A DNA stretch of 64,000 bases, taken from the NCBI GenBank assembly GCA_017431785.1, contig JAFRKJ010000037.1, forward strand, positions 1 to 64,000, written 5' to 3'. The notes under the pieces are model-generated. The model ran no database searches. It was not told the origin of the DNA and was given only the letters and a program-made list of their open reading frames with translations. A program made the position numbers and the translations under genes. Numbering within the stretch: position 1 is the stretch's first letter; every line of letters begins with the position of its first letter. The DNA is from Bacillota bacterium. GTDB lineage: Bacteria > Bacillota > Clostridia > Peptostreptococcales > Anaerovoracaceae. Shown here one piece after another: positions 1-9,029 of the stretch.

Positions 1-1124
1 CCCATCTTCTCGTCATCTCCGCTCTTAGCAGGTTCAACACACTGATACAGAGTCGGTGAAGGGAAGTGAATTTTAGGGAATTTGATAATGTTTGCCTTCT
101 CACAGAGTGTATCACCTGTCTTAGTGTTCTGGAGCTTACCGATTGCAACGATATCGCCAGCAACAACTTCCGGTGCATCTTCCTGGTTCTTTCCTCTTAC
201 GAAGAACAGAGATCCAAGTTTTTCATCCTTTTCTGAATTAGCATTGTAGATCACCTGTCCTGCCTTGATTGTTCCGCTGATGACCTTAGCCAGTGAAATC
301 TTGCCGAGGAAGGAATCTGCCAGAGTCTTGAATACCAGTACGGCTGGCTTACCAGCAGCGTCAACCGGTACTTCGATTTCTTCATCCTTGCCGTCAACTG
401 CAGGGTATGGTTCGTGATCTGCAGGCTTTGGTACAAAATCTATAAACTGCTGCAGTACTTCCTGGATTCCATCGCCTGTGAGGGATGAACATGTGAATAC
501 AGGAACGATGTCGCCGGTTCCGATACCCTTTGACAGACCCTTTGCAAACTGCTCGTCAGTCAGCTCCATGTTTTCGAAGTAGTATTCCATGAGCTCTTCG
601 TCAGTTCCTGCGATCTCTTCTTCCAGAGATTCTCTGTCGTCCAGTGTAACTACGGATGAACCGAACTTCGCCTTGAGCTGTCCAACCAGTTCATCAAGAT
701 TTACGTTATCCTTGTCGATTTTGTTGATCAGGAAAAATCTAGGTACTGAGAACTCCTTGCATGAATCCCATGCCTTTTCTGTTCCTACCTGGATTCCTGA
801 TGCAGCGTCAACGAGGATTGCTGCAGCTTCCACTGCTCTGAGTGCTGAATTTACTTCGCCTACGAAATCGAATGATCCCGGAGTGTCAACGAAGTTGATC
901 TTTACCTTGTTGTATTCAACAGGTACTACTGAGCAATTGATGGAGTAGCCTTTTTCAATTTCCATTTTGTCATAGTCGGAAACTGTCTGGCCGTCTTCAA
1001 CTTTACCCAGTCTTGAGATAACGCCTGTTGCCAGAAGTGCAGCTTCCAGGAAAGTAGTTTTTCCACAGCCGCCGTGTCCTACCAGCGCGACGTTTCTAAT
1101 GTTTTCGCTTTTATAGCCCTTCAT
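1..1124 (-). CDS. EF-G-like translational GTPase, partial (C-terminal part outside window)
   Basis: A GTPase of the elongation factor G superfamily; only about the first 374 residues are in the window, the rest lies to the left. Seen: the start MKGYKSENIRNVALVG, the P-loop GHGGCGKTT near residue 16, DTPG (G3), NKID (G4), then a domain II-like beta-barrel region. The ATG at 1122-1124 has a strong upstream AGGGAGG. The N-terminal wording resembles the paralogous 'EF-G-like' (FusA2/TetM-related) proteins of Clostridia more than housekeeping fusA, and no rpsL/rpsG/tuf neighbours are seen. That makes a canonical EF-G less likely. Its exact role (ribosome rescue, stress, translation factor paralogue) cannot be judged from the sequence. 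Confidence 0.85.
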   Translation of the reverse strand, partial: MKGYKSENIRNVALVGHGGCGKTTFLEAALLATGVISRLGKVEDGQTVSDYDKMEIEKGYSINCSVVPVEYNKVKINFVDTPGSFDFVGEVNSALRAVEAAAILVDAASGIQVGTEKAWDSCKEFSVPRFFLINKIDKDNVNLDELVGQLKAKFGSSVVTLDDRESLEEEIAGTDEELMEYYFENMELTDEQFAKGLSKGIGTGDIVPVFTCSSLTGDGIQEVLQQFIDFVPKPADHEPYPAVDGKDEEIEVPVDAAGKPAVLVFKTLADSFLGKISLAKVISGTIKAGQVIYNANSEKDEKLGSLFFVRGKNQEDAPEVVAGDIVAIGKLQNTKTGDTLCEKANIIKFPKIHFPSPTLYQCVEPAKSGDDEKM

Positions 1125-1184
1125 TAATGAGACCTCCCTAAAAATTATATTGACTATTTCGTGTATGCCCGCGCATACGCAATT

Positions 1185-1213
1185 AGTATAACATTCAGGG
1201 GAGTCTATATCAA
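1185..1213 (-). promoter_or_regulatory. Promoter of the EF-G-like gene
   Basis: On the minus strand, TTGATA (1208-1213) is followed after 17 bp by TATACT (1185-1190). The -35 box overlaps the end of the sortase gene. The short leader contains the inverted repeat GTATGC/GCATAC at 1163-1178, just downstream of the expected start of transcription. Confidence 0.55.
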
Positions 1214-1971
1214 TCAGTTTTTTGCGACTCTTCTGCCCTCGTTTGCTGCACATCAATCTTAGTCTGGTCAGTTCTTCCAGTCATGATCCCGGCGACCAGC
1301 AACCGTCCTTTCCCTCCTTTGACATGATAGGAACATGTGGAAAGAACAATTGCGCCTTCGGACTCATATTCTATATCCATTGCCTGTACTGCTCTGCGTT
1401 TGCACTGATCCAAAAAATCACGCAGCTCCTCTGCTGAACTTATGTACTGACAGCTGGCGTAGTTCCACTCATCTATGCTGGTTTTGCTGCAGCAAATAAT
1501 GTTATATGTGCGTTTTTCGGCTGACTGACCACTATCTTGTATGACATAAAAGTGTATCTTTCTGTTACGGTGGAAACAATCCTGTTCTTTGAACTTATGA
1601 AGCGGATTCAGCATTGTGCCGTACATCCACATGTTATGTCCGTATATCAGCGTACATATACACTCACTACTCCAGTCTTCCTCCACAAAGAGACTGCCGG
1701 ATGCATTACGTTCCTTTTTGAAGTTTCTGTGCAGATATTTCTCACCTCTCATCACAGGATAGTTTATGCTGGTTCCTTCGATTTGAAGCCAGCCTACCAT
1801 GTCCTGATTCTCCCGATACTTATCCAACAGATCCATTCCTTCCCAATATCTCTGCTCCATTGCATTCTCCAGCCGCGGCATACCGGATAAACACAGAATC
1901 AGCGAATCAGTTATAAAAAGGATGATCAGAACAACCAACAACCCAGCTATATTCCTTTTGCGTTTTCTCAT
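1210..1971 (-). CDS. srtB: Class B sortase
   Basis: A membrane-bound cysteine transpeptidase of 253 residues that would attach sorted surface proteins to the cell wall or polymerise them. One membrane segment at residues 8-28 follows a very basic N-terminus. The catalytic triad is visible as His112 (YGHNM), Cys213 (LSTCSY) and Arg223 (GRLLVAG); the order and spacing fit class B sortases. The start at 1971 has AGGAAAGG just upstream, while an earlier in-frame start would overlap the upstream gene and lacks a binding site. It is the last gene of a three-gene cassette with a secreted cysteine peptidase (16 bp upstream) and a large sorted adhesin, its probable substrate. Confidence 0.9.
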   Translation of the reverse strand: MRKRKRNIAGLLVVLIILFITDSLILCLSGMPRLENAMEQRYWEGMDLLDKYRENQDMVGWLQIEGTSINYPVMRGEKYLHRNFKKERNASGSLFVEEDWSSECICTLIYGHNMWMYGTMLNPLHKFKEQDCFHRNRKIHFYVIQDSGQSAEKRTYNIICCSKTSIDEWNYASCQYISSAEELRDFLDQCKRRAVQAMDIEYESEGAIVLSTCSYHVKGGKGRLLVAGIMTGRTDQTKIDVQQTRAEESQKTD

Positions 1972-1987
1972 TATCCTTTCCTGCAAT

Positions 1988-3610
1988 TTATCTATACACA
2001 ACAACAATCGAATGATTTGCCCCAATGCTCCGGAATGTATATGACGATCTGTTCTTCGCGGTGCTCACTCTTCTCCCATCAACCTGAACATACTTAAGCG
2101 TTCTTCCCTCTGCCGGAGTATAGTTTACTCTCACGTTCTGCCCCGCCATATATGTGTTGCCGAGGCTTATCGTCCCATTGACACAGCTTGTTTTTATGGT
2201 GAATGTATTGATGCTGCATACTATGTGAATCGAATTGCGAAGGTTCTTGCCTGACACTATATGACCGTTGAAATCTTCATCTGACAGAATCCCCTTTTTC
2301 CATTTCTCACCCTGCGCATCGGAGGCCTTGATCTGTTTTTTTACTTTGCTGGTAAGTCTTTTATGAGAGCCCCATATTACACGTGTTCCATTCCCGATAT
2401 TTCGCTGCGTTCCTCCGTCAAAAGCAAGAGGATCACCATCTGCGTTTCTTCCCATATAAATGAACGTATGTCCTGAACGGCATACAATGTCTCCATATCT
2501 TATCCTGCCACTCCTGACAAGGCTCCTGAGACTTTTATGTGGGTAGGTGATTTTCAGCTTGCTTGAATTCTTTTTCAGTCTTCGTACCGTACTATTCGGT
2601 TTGGATGACATATTGGAACTGAGCCAGATGTTTCCGCTTCCGTGAGACAGCACTCCTGTTCTTTTCAGCGATACTGTCGGGAGTGTAATACAGCTTTGTG
2701 TGTTTCCGCTCCTTCCTGTCCTGCCGCTCCAGTCACCTTTGCTATCTGCCCAATATTTCCCCGGTCTGGATAAACTGTATCGTCTCCCGTTAATTTGAAA
2801 AAAAGTGTCGATTAGTATATGTTTCCAGGGCGCAAGCGCCGCAGCTCTCCCTCTGAAAGAGGGAACGCTTACTTTGATTGTTTTTGAAACAGGACTGACC
2901 TCTTTATTACCGCTTTGTGTTATGGTAATCGTTGCTGTTCCTGGTCCGTTTGCTTTCATCACTCCTTGCTGGTCAACAGAAATCACCGCCGGGTTGCCGG
3001 AGGAATACCGCAGCGTAAGCCCTGATGATGCTTTTGCATCCAGTGATCTCGTACCTCCTGTTTCCGGAAACGTAAACGCTGAAATCGAATATATGATCTG
3101 GCTGGACCGTTTCTTTTCTCTTACTTTGTTCTGCACTGTTGAAGCAGACGCTGGATGTGAAGAAGGGACAACCGAAGCAGAAGTGCTCCGCGTATTCTGT
3201 GTGCTCCGCGTACTCTGCGTATTGCTATTTGCGCTTTCACACAGCCACTTGCCATAAAGATTGATGCTGTACTTTCCATTGATAAGAGCTGGTTTCAGCT
3301 CTGTTGTCTCCATGCCCGGCTTATAGATTTTCCCCAAACAGTTGATATTCGTATACCATCCTTTGAAGGTATAGGTTGTCGTTTTATTACCTGCTTTTCT
3401 GATGTAAACAGTTGTCGATACAGACGCAGGCTTGATCTTCCATCTTCCGCCAACAAGTGTCCCTGTGGTCGGTTTCGGTACTCCCTCCGGATTATCAGAC
3501 GAAGTATAGTAGTAGTTCACTGTACAAAAAGTGGCTGCCTGAGCAAAGGAACAGAAAGCCGGCACTGCAATGAACAGTGCCAGCAAAACCATCAGTGTAT
3601 TTTTGATCAT
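1988..3610 (-). CDS. Secreted multidomain protein with NlpC/CHAP-like cysteine peptidase domain
   Basis: A 540-residue exported protein. Seen in order: a signal peptide (1-25, ending AQAA); an InlB/Listeria-Bacteroides-type repeat (about 28-120, YTFKGWYTN and LYGKWL); a Ser/Thr/Gln linker (about 125-170); a BIG2-like Ig domain (about 170-250); a probable papain-like peptidase domain (about 255-420), with the candidate nucleophile Cys in SCITLPTVSLKRTG and the candidate His in GHTFIYMG; and a C-terminal InlB-B-like repeat. There is no sorting signal. Its start overlaps the adhesin stop as ATGA, so translation is probably coupled. A wall-remodelling endopeptidase that helps assemble the adhesin is my inference; the domain could be inactive. 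Confidence 0.7.
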   Translation of the reverse strand: MIKNTLMVLLALFIAVPAFCSFAQAATFCTVNYYYTSSDNPEGVPKPTTGTLVGGRWKIKPASVSTTVYIRKAGNKTTTYTFKGWYTNINCLGKIYKPGMETTELKPALINGKYSINLYGKWLCESANSNTQSTRSTQNTRSTSASVVPSSHPASASTVQNKVREKKRSSQIIYSISAFTFPETGGTRSLDAKASSGLTLRYSSGNPAVISVDQQGVMKANGPGTATITITQSGNKEVSPVSKTIKVSVPSFRGRAAALAPWKHILIDTFFQINGRRYSLSRPGKYWADSKGDWSGRTGRSGNTQSCITLPTVSLKRTGVLSHGSGNIWLSSNMSSKPNSTVRRLKKNSSKLKITYPHKSLRSLVRSGRIRYGDIVCRSGHTFIYMGRNADGDPLAFDGGTQRNIGNGTRVIWGSHKRLTSKVKKQIKASDAQGEKWKKGILSDEDFNGHIVSGKNLRNSIHIVCSINTFTIKTSCVNGTISLGNTYMAGQNVRVNYTPAEGRTLKYVQVDGRRVSTAKNRSSYTFRSIGANHSIVVVYR

Positions 3611-6600
3611 ATCCTTCCCGCCCTTCTGAGGAATCTAAGTACCAGATATATAGCAGCAAGTGGAAGAGCGCCCACTGGAAGCAAAAGCATCCACGGTCCG
3701 CTCTGTCCCGTCTGTGGAACATCGAAGGATACTGTCTGTGCCTTGTTGTTGATATCTCTATGACTTATTACAACTGTCTCAGATACCCCATCCTCCGATT
3801 CGTTCACAATGGAGCAGACTTCGAAGGCAACCGCGGTCTTTCCTTTCAGCGCCTTGGCATCCACCGGAAACTCCATCATGACAGATCCGTTCTTTCTGTC
3901 AGGAACAAACTCCATCTGGGAGGTGAAATCTCTTCCATCGACAATCAGTTCTTTTCCAGTTGCTTTGTCCATGAGCTGTCCCCGCATAATGTACTTTTCT
4001 CCCGGCAGCAGATTCCGGTATTCCACTTTATCTGATACCATATCTGTACCATTCGTCGCTGCCGTTGTTTCGATTACCGGCAGATAAACTGTCTGCTTCT
4101 CATCATTGATGTCGGAATGTTCACCGACCAGACTCTTTCCCGTAAAGAGTTGCTCGAATGCAACGGCCCCTTTTCCTCCCAGCTCAGATCCATCAAAGGT
4201 GAATTTCAGTTCGACCGTCCCTGAGACCAATTCCACTTCGCTCTGTGTTTCCTCTTTTAGTTCTTCTCCTTCCGCTGCAAAGACAGGACCTTCCAGTCCT
4301 GCTTTGAATCTGACTGTCGATGTGATTTTACTGCCGCCTGACAGCAGAGGTTTCCCTGTTTTCTTATCCATCAATGTCCCTTTGATTTCGTATATCTTTC
4401 CGGCGATGACATTTGAATAATCAACTGTATCTGTAATCGTGATATAACTATCAGCTTCTGTGATTGGTTTCCCTGTATCATCGGCCGCTGCCTCTGTTTC
4501 CACCTGCGGAAAATAGATAGTCTGCGCTTCATCTTCAATATCTTCATGTGAGGCTACGACGGTGATGACTCCATTGACTCCTGTGAGCGCAGGATCCACC
4601 AGCTGTTCCATTGCAACAACTTGTTTCCCATCCAAAAGCGATGCATCAAAACAGAATTCCATGTTGACTGTTCCATTCTCTGTTTTTGGAATAAACTCTT
4701 TCTGCGCAGTCACTTCATTTTCTTTTGCATCCTTTACGATTTGAATTTCCTCTGCATCACGTTCGATCTCTTCCACGGTTCTGTTCTTATCATGTTTCAG
4801 TGCGAGAACGCCGCTGATAAGATATTTATGCCCGGGACAAAGATTGCTGTATGAAACAGTATCAACAATGGTAACCATCCCATCCGCATTAGACATTTGA
4901 TTCTTTGTCGCCCTGTCGACTGCTGATGTGGAAATCTCAGGTGCTGCATTTTCCATTACCAGTTTCTGACCGTCCTCAAAGACAAATGTATGGTCAACGG
5001 ATGCCGCGTATCCTGCCGGTGCTGTCACCTCTTTTATAGTGTAGCTTCTGCCTTCCTTGAGTCCGCGGATCACGGCATAGTTATAATCCGTTTCCTCTTC
5101 CTCCCTTTTGACTTCATCACCTTCGGTTGCATTTGTACCTGTCTTCAGTCCGCTGTTTTCGTCACACCGCAGCATTTCGATTTCCGCCTGACCAAAATCA
5201 TCAAGAACCAGTCTGAACAAAGCCAGTTCTTTCTTATCCTCATACAGTGCAAAGACAGCATTATTCAGAAAAATCCGGGACTTTTTATCCACCTTGGTCA
5301 GGTACAGGCTTTTCAGCGGAACATTATTGAAGCTGACTTCTATGTCTTCCGTTTCGTCACCGGTTATCATCAGTTTCTGCGCTGGTACGTGATAGCCGTC
5401 CAGCTTGTTGTTATATTCGTATTGATCAGAATCGAAATCCGTCTCTGAAATCACATATTCCCCTGCATACAGTTTTCCGAAATCGATACGTCCCTCCTCA
5501 TCTGTCACTGCACTGCAATCGATTTTTTCCCCGCTTATATTCTGCCCTTCAAGCCGGAATGTTATTCCCGAAACGATTCCGTCATCACTGTTCTTCACAA
5601 GGTGCAAACCAGTCCACCTGGCTATGTTTTCAAAGGAAAAAACAAAAGCAGCAAATCCATCTTGCTGCTTTATCTCTTTGACCTGTGTCTGAGGCTGTCT
5701 GTACTTAGCTCTTTGCGCGTCCGTCATCACCTCAGAAACCATAAATTTACCATATGTGATTCCTTCTTTCAGTTCTTCTGTTGTCCCATCCTGACCAGTC
5801 TCAACAATCACCTCTGTGTTCCCGGTGGGCTCACCGTTTTTTATCTCCTGATATGCCGTAGCTGCTCCAAACCAATCAAAGCAATTGTATGTCAGGTGAT
5901 ATCCGTTTTCTGTGCTGCTCTTCTGTTCCTTGTTGCTGATCTGCCTGTTGAGATCTGTTACATATCCTGCCTCGTCACCCGTTTCACTTCCTCCGGAGTA
6001 TTTGACCGGAAGAAGATTGACTCTCACCTTCGCACTGACATTAATATCTGCAGCATTGATTTCTTCAAAGGACTCTCCGGAAAGCAACGCTCTGATACTT
6101 GCTTCGGTTTTTTCAGCATCTATCGTCTGTTCTTCATCAGCATCGGATGCCTGTGTGTCTTCTTTGTCTTGTGTATCTTCTTTACCTTCTGTTTTTTCTG
6201 TTCTAACAATATCCTCACTTTCTTCATTCTCCACGAATGCCACATCAAAAGGAACATCAACTTTTGCCCTATAGGTTTTGCTTTGGTCTGTTATGATGGT
6301 TCCTTTTTTGATCTTTGGGTCATTGATGTCGTCTATGCTCTTCAGAAAAGCCAAAATACTTATACCCGTTTCCCCTTTATACTCCAACGTATTGCTGAGA
6401 GTCACCGTTTTGCTCCCTGTCTCCATACGGGCGGCCGCTTCATTCAGCTCGTTGATATCTTTTTCTGAAACACTCCACCTTCCAATCTGATAGAGTTCCT
6501 CATCATAATCCGACAGGACAACATCTGCTTCCTCTAATACTTTTGCCGACGTCATCACACCCTGATTATAGAGCTGCCCGGTGACCTTGAATTTGAAACC

Positions 6601-7761
6601 TGCTGCAGCACCACCGTCGTTTGTGGATTTGCTGATGAGCAGCGTACCTGATGAAGGCACTTTATTTTCTCTTTCAAAGGTGTATGTTCCACCGATTTTT
6701 ACTGTTGCTCTCTGCATACCAGTCACATCGATCAGATCTGTACTGTCCGGCAGAATCTCCTCGCACCTGTAGGTTCCCTCAATCACATTGATGTCTGCTT
6801 CTCCAGTGTTTTTGTCTGTAACTGCTTTATACACAATACTCTGATTCGCTGTATTTGTTAATTTGAAAGAAAACGCCAAATCCCCGGAATAGTCCCCGGT
6901 TACTTGTTTCCTGATATGCACCTTTCCCATTTGCGGACTGTCTTTCGCGGAGATGGTCCAGGTCTGTCCGCTCGTAAGCTTCTTGGTGTATGTCTGAGTG
7001 TTCAGTTTATACCATTTGTTGGTCTTCGTTTCCTTCACGGTATAAGTACCTGTATCAAGCGTCAGTTTATTGGTTGTCCCATTGGCTTTGCAAGTGAGTT
7101 TACCAGCCAGTGAACCACTGCTGTTATACACAGAGTATTCAATCCCTGCGAAGCTATAACCGCTTCCTGCTGCCGTTGAAAAAGCATTTGTAGATGTCTT
7201 TTTTAGGGTGATATACACTGGTGGGTTCATCTTATATGCAATAAAATTCTGTGCTCCGTTTGTCGGATTGCAGAAGTAGCATTCAAATCTGTTCGGCACC
7301 GATACGGAAGAAGGCATAGCATTGATAAATTTCTTCACTTCTGCAGGTGTTGCTGGCCATAGCTTTGTCGTACCACTCTCCCATGAAAGTGCTCTTCCCA
7401 GCAAAAACCCATTCATGTTGGTTTTGCCCAGATATCCCTTCTGATAACCATAGTAATACATCAGTTTTGTTCTAATATCTGTATTGCTCAGTTTCGTAAC
7501 CGTCGCCTTGCCTGTTTTCGCATCGGTGCCGGCCTGAGCGCATGAACCCTTTAATCCAAGAGCGCTGACTGTGAACGTTGTGATATGAACTGTATGCCCT
7601 TTTATTTTTGCCGAAGGTCGGCTCATGGTGTATGAATACTCTGTCGCAGCTACTACATCATCTGTGTAAAACACCAATCCGGCCGGAATCGTGATAACTG
7701 TGACAGCCATCATGAGAAATACGGCCAATAGTTTCTTCCTGATTCTTCTCATTTCTCTCAT
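3607..7761 (-). CDS. Large wall-anchored adhesin with SpaA and VaFE (T-Q ester) repeats
   Basis: A 1384-residue MSCRAMM-type surface protein. Seen: a signal peptide (1-38); an N-terminal thioester-domain-like region (about 40-175, Cys in KGSCAQAG); several SpaA/Cna_B-type prealbumin-like domains, for example GEYVISETD and SYTIKEVTAPAGY; an acidic Glu/Asp/Thr linker (about 510-545); three C-terminal VaFE repeats carrying VAMEQL, VAFEQLF and VAFEVCS; then VPQTG at 1348-1352, a hydrophobic segment and the basic tail RRAGRI. The motif is VPQTG instead of LPXTG, which may match the class B sortase two genes downstream. The start at 7761 has GGAAAGG nearby; an ATG three codons later is also possible. 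Likely an adhesin tip or pilin-like stalk protein. Confidence 0.85.
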   Translation of the reverse strand: MREMRRIRKKLLAVFLMMAVTVITIPAGLVFYTDDVVAATEYSYTMSRPSAKIKGHTVHITTFTVSALGLKGSCAQAGTDAKTGKATVTKLSNTDIRTKLMYYYGYQKGYLGKTNMNGFLLGRALSWESGTTKLWPATPAEVKKFINAMPSSVSVPNRFECYFCNPTNGAQNFIAYKMNPPVYITLKKTSTNAFSTAAGSGYSFAGIEYSVYNSSGSLAGKLTCKANGTTNKLTLDTGTYTVKETKTNKWYKLNTQTYTKKLTSGQTWTISAKDSPQMGKVHIRKQVTGDYSGDLAFSFKLTNTANQSIVYKAVTDKNTGEADINVIEGTYRCEEILPDSTDLIDVTGMQRATVKIGGTYTFERENKVPSSGTLLISKSTNDGGAAAGFKFKVTGQLYNQGVMTSAKVLEEADVVLSDYDEELYQIGRWSVSEKDINELNEAAARMETGSKTVTLSNTLEYKGETGISILAFLKSIDDINDPKIKKGTIITDQSKTYRAKVDVPFDVAFVENEESEDIVRTEKTEGKEDTQDKEDTQASDADEEQTIDAEKTEASIRALLSGESFEEINAADINVSAKVRVNLLPVKYSGGSETGDEAGYVTDLNRQISNKEQKSSTENGYHLTYNCFDWFGAATAYQEIKNGEPTGNTEVIVETGQDGTTEELKEGITYGKFMVSEVMTDAQRAKYRQPQTQVKEIKQQDGFAAFVFSFENIARWTGLHLVKNSDDGIVSGITFRLEGQNISGEKIDCSAVTDEEGRIDFGKLYAGEYVISETDFDSDQYEYNNKLDGYHVPAQKLMITGDETEDIEVSFNNVPLKSLYLTKVDKKSRIFLNNAVFALYEDKKELALFRLVLDDFGQAEIEMLRCDENSGLKTGTNATEGDEVKREEEETDYNYAVIRGLKEGRSYTIKEVTAPAGYAASVDHTFVFEDGQKLVMENAAPEISTSAVDRATKNQMSNADGMVTIVDTVSYSNLCPGHKYLISGVLALKHDKNRTVEEIERDAEEIQIVKDAKENEVTAQKEFIPKTENGTVNMEFCFDASLLDGKQVVAMEQLVDPALTGVNGVITVVASHEDIEDEAQTIYFPQVETEAAADDTGKPITEADSYITITDTVDYSNVIAGKIYEIKGTLMDKKTGKPLLSGGSKITSTVRFKAGLEGPVFAAEGEELKEETQSEVELVSGTVELKFTFDGSELGGKGAVAFEQLFTGKSLVGEHSDINDEKQTVYLPVIETTAATNGTDMVSDKVEYRNLLPGEKYIMRGQLMDKATGKELIVDGRDFTSQMEFVPDRKNGSVMMEFPVDAKALKGKTAVAFEVCSIVNESEDGVSETVVISHRDINNKAQTVSFDVPQTGQSGPWMLLLPVGALPLAAIYLVLRFLRRAGRI

Positions 7762-7814
7762 CTTTCCTTTCCTTTTCTTTTCACTGTTCTATGTGATACC
7801 CCTTTCTAAAATAC

Positions 7815-7840
7815 AAAAAAGGACCCATTTGGATCCTTTT
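7815..7840 (-). terminator. Terminator-like hairpin in the adhesin leader
   Basis: Minus-strand stem AAAGGATCC/GGGTCCTTT with loop AAAT, followed by six T residues (7820-7815). It lies between a promoter at 7860-7888 and the adhesin start. It therefore sits in the leader of that promoter, as well as downstream of the 7920-8888 gene. Confidence 0.7.
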
Positions 7841-7859
7841 CAGACTTTTTGTTGTACCG

Positions 7860-7888
7860 ATTCTACCATAGGGATTTTTTTGAATCAA
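7860..7888 (-). promoter_or_regulatory. Promoter ahead of the adhesin cassette
   Basis: TTGATT (7883-7888), a 17-bp spacer and TAGAAT (7860-7865) on the minus strand. Transcription would begin about 13 nt before the terminator-like hairpin at 7815-7840. Confidence 0.6.
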
Positions 7889-7919
7889 GACCTTTTTTTG
7901 GTAATTCAGTATTTTTTTA

Positions 7920-8888
7920 CTAATCCTCTGTGGTGCCATTATGCACGCACTGATCTGAGGCCACCAGCATAGCCGCCATTTCCAGGAACAAACTGATGAG
8001 TTTTTCATTCTTTCTTGTCCAGTGAAAAGACATCATCTGTTCATATTTGTCCGGCAGATATTGACTGATTGCATACATGATTGCATATACATCATACATC
8101 CTGTCAATCAGCTCACTGCTGCGGCCGCCATAAACTTTACTCTCTAACCTTGTCATCTGTTGTCCGTCCCAGGACTCCCCTCTGATCAGTATCTCATCTG
8201 CCAGTTCCTCTGTTCCTATTGTATCCTCCCAATACATTTCCCTTCCGTCTATCGAGGTGTTTCTCCGGTCTCCGACCCCTACCCGCTCGCAAAATTCCTC
8301 TAGCGCATCTATATAAATAATGCCCTGCCGACTGTCCCTGAACAGTTTCATGCTGGTGACAGCCCTCATCAGCCAGGACTCTGAAGCATCCGTGCCAACA
8401 GCAGAAGCCTGCTCCAGATAAGACATGATTTTCCTGATTACATGAATACCATCCCCTGTAAAACTATATAAATTGCCATATCGGAAGTTAAGACCGTTGT
8501 TCTCAATTGCTCTGCAGGCTCCCATCAGAGCATTCTCCGCACCTTTTTTCCTGATTTTTACACCGTTTGTTTTTGTCTTTATTCCTCTGCCAAAATACAA
8601 ATCAATCACTTCGCCCCATCCCCATGGCAGACAATCCAGTAATTGTGTCAGCGCCAGATCCAGTTCGTATATATCCCATATTGCCCCGGCATTTCTCTGT
8701 GTTCTTGCGCGGCTATACCAGTCTGAATCATCACAGCAACGCTGCAGTCTCATAAGCGAGACAACATCAAAACTGTCTCTATCTCCATCCGGCTGTGCCT
8801 CGGCTTTTAGTACAAGAAGCTTCATCAGTCTGTAGCCTCCATTCCTGAAAAACAATTCGTACTCACTCTTCACTTGTTCACTGTTCAT
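7920..8888 (-). CDS. Protein of unknown function
   Basis: A 322-residue soluble-looking protein I do not recognise. It has no signal peptide and no membrane segment, and is rich in Asp, Arg, Met and Tyr. The middle contains WGWGEVIDLYFGRGIKTKT and a basic stretch (residues about 100-120); a C-terminal helical part runs to the end. The start at 8888 was chosen because GGAG lies 6 nt upstream; the in-frame start 30 bases earlier has none. The gene stands alone with its own promoter and a palindrome over the -10 box, upstream of the adhesin cassette. A regulatory role for that cassette is possible from position only. Confidence 0.7.
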   Translation of the reverse strand: MNSEQVKSEYELFFRNGGYRLMKLLVLKAEAQPDGDRDSFDVVSLMRLQRCCDDSDWYSRARTQRNAGAIWDIYELDLALTQLLDCLPWGWGEVIDLYFGRGIKTKTNGVKIRKKGAENALMGACRAIENNGLNFRYGNLYSFTGDGIHVIRKIMSYLEQASAVGTDASESWLMRAVTSMKLFRDSRQGIIYIDALEEFCERVGVGDRRNTSIDGREMYWEDTIGTEELADEILIRGESWDGQQMTRLESKVYGGRSSELIDRMYDVYAIMYAISQYLPDKYEQMMSFHWTRKNEKLISLFLEMAAMLVASDQCVHNGTTED

Positions 8889-8919
8889 ATCATTCTCCAA
8901 TCTGCCCCTTATCTGCATT

Positions 8920-8967
8920 AAATGGTTTTATATAGTAAATATACCATTTATTTACATTCAAGGTCAA
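8920..8967 (-). promoter_or_regulatory. Promoter with overlapping palindromic operator
   Basis: Minus-strand TTGACC (8962-8967), an 18-bp spacer and TATATT (8938-8943). The 7-bp arms AAATGGT (8920-8926) and ACCATTT (8943-8949) form an interrupted palindrome whose A/T-rich centre covers the -10 box. A repressor bound there would block the promoter; which protein binds is unknown. Confidence 0.5.
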
Positions 8968-8982
8968 GGAAGGTTTTGCACA

Positions 8983-9029
8983 TAAAAAGAGACTGTCGGA
9001 TAACGTAGCTTGTCATCCGTTACAGTCTC
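8983..9029 (-). terminator. Intrinsic terminator after rnmV
   Basis: A long minus-strand hairpin with arms GAGACTGT/ACAGTCTC, extended by CGGAT/ATCCG, directly followed by TTTTT. It begins at the rnmV stop codon and ends the metallophosphoesterase-rnmV unit. Confidence 0.85.

Noticed and set aside
1163..1178. Hairpin GTATGC/GCATAC as sortase terminator
   Set aside because: Only 6 bp of stem and no T-run on the minus strand; it is kept only as a leader feature of the EF-G-like gene.
3180..3235. Short direct repeats (gcgtattctgtgtgctccgc type) as a mobile or phase-variable repeat
   Set aside because: They encode the Arg-Ser-Thr-Gln linker of the secreted peptidase; only two to three imperfect copies, better explained as a low-complexity linker.
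5602..6468. Rightward 288-codon open reading frame opposite the adhesin gene
   Set aside because: It lies fully antisense to a gene with clear domains, has odd Phe/Cys/Ser-rich composition and no ribosome site, so it is a shadow frame.
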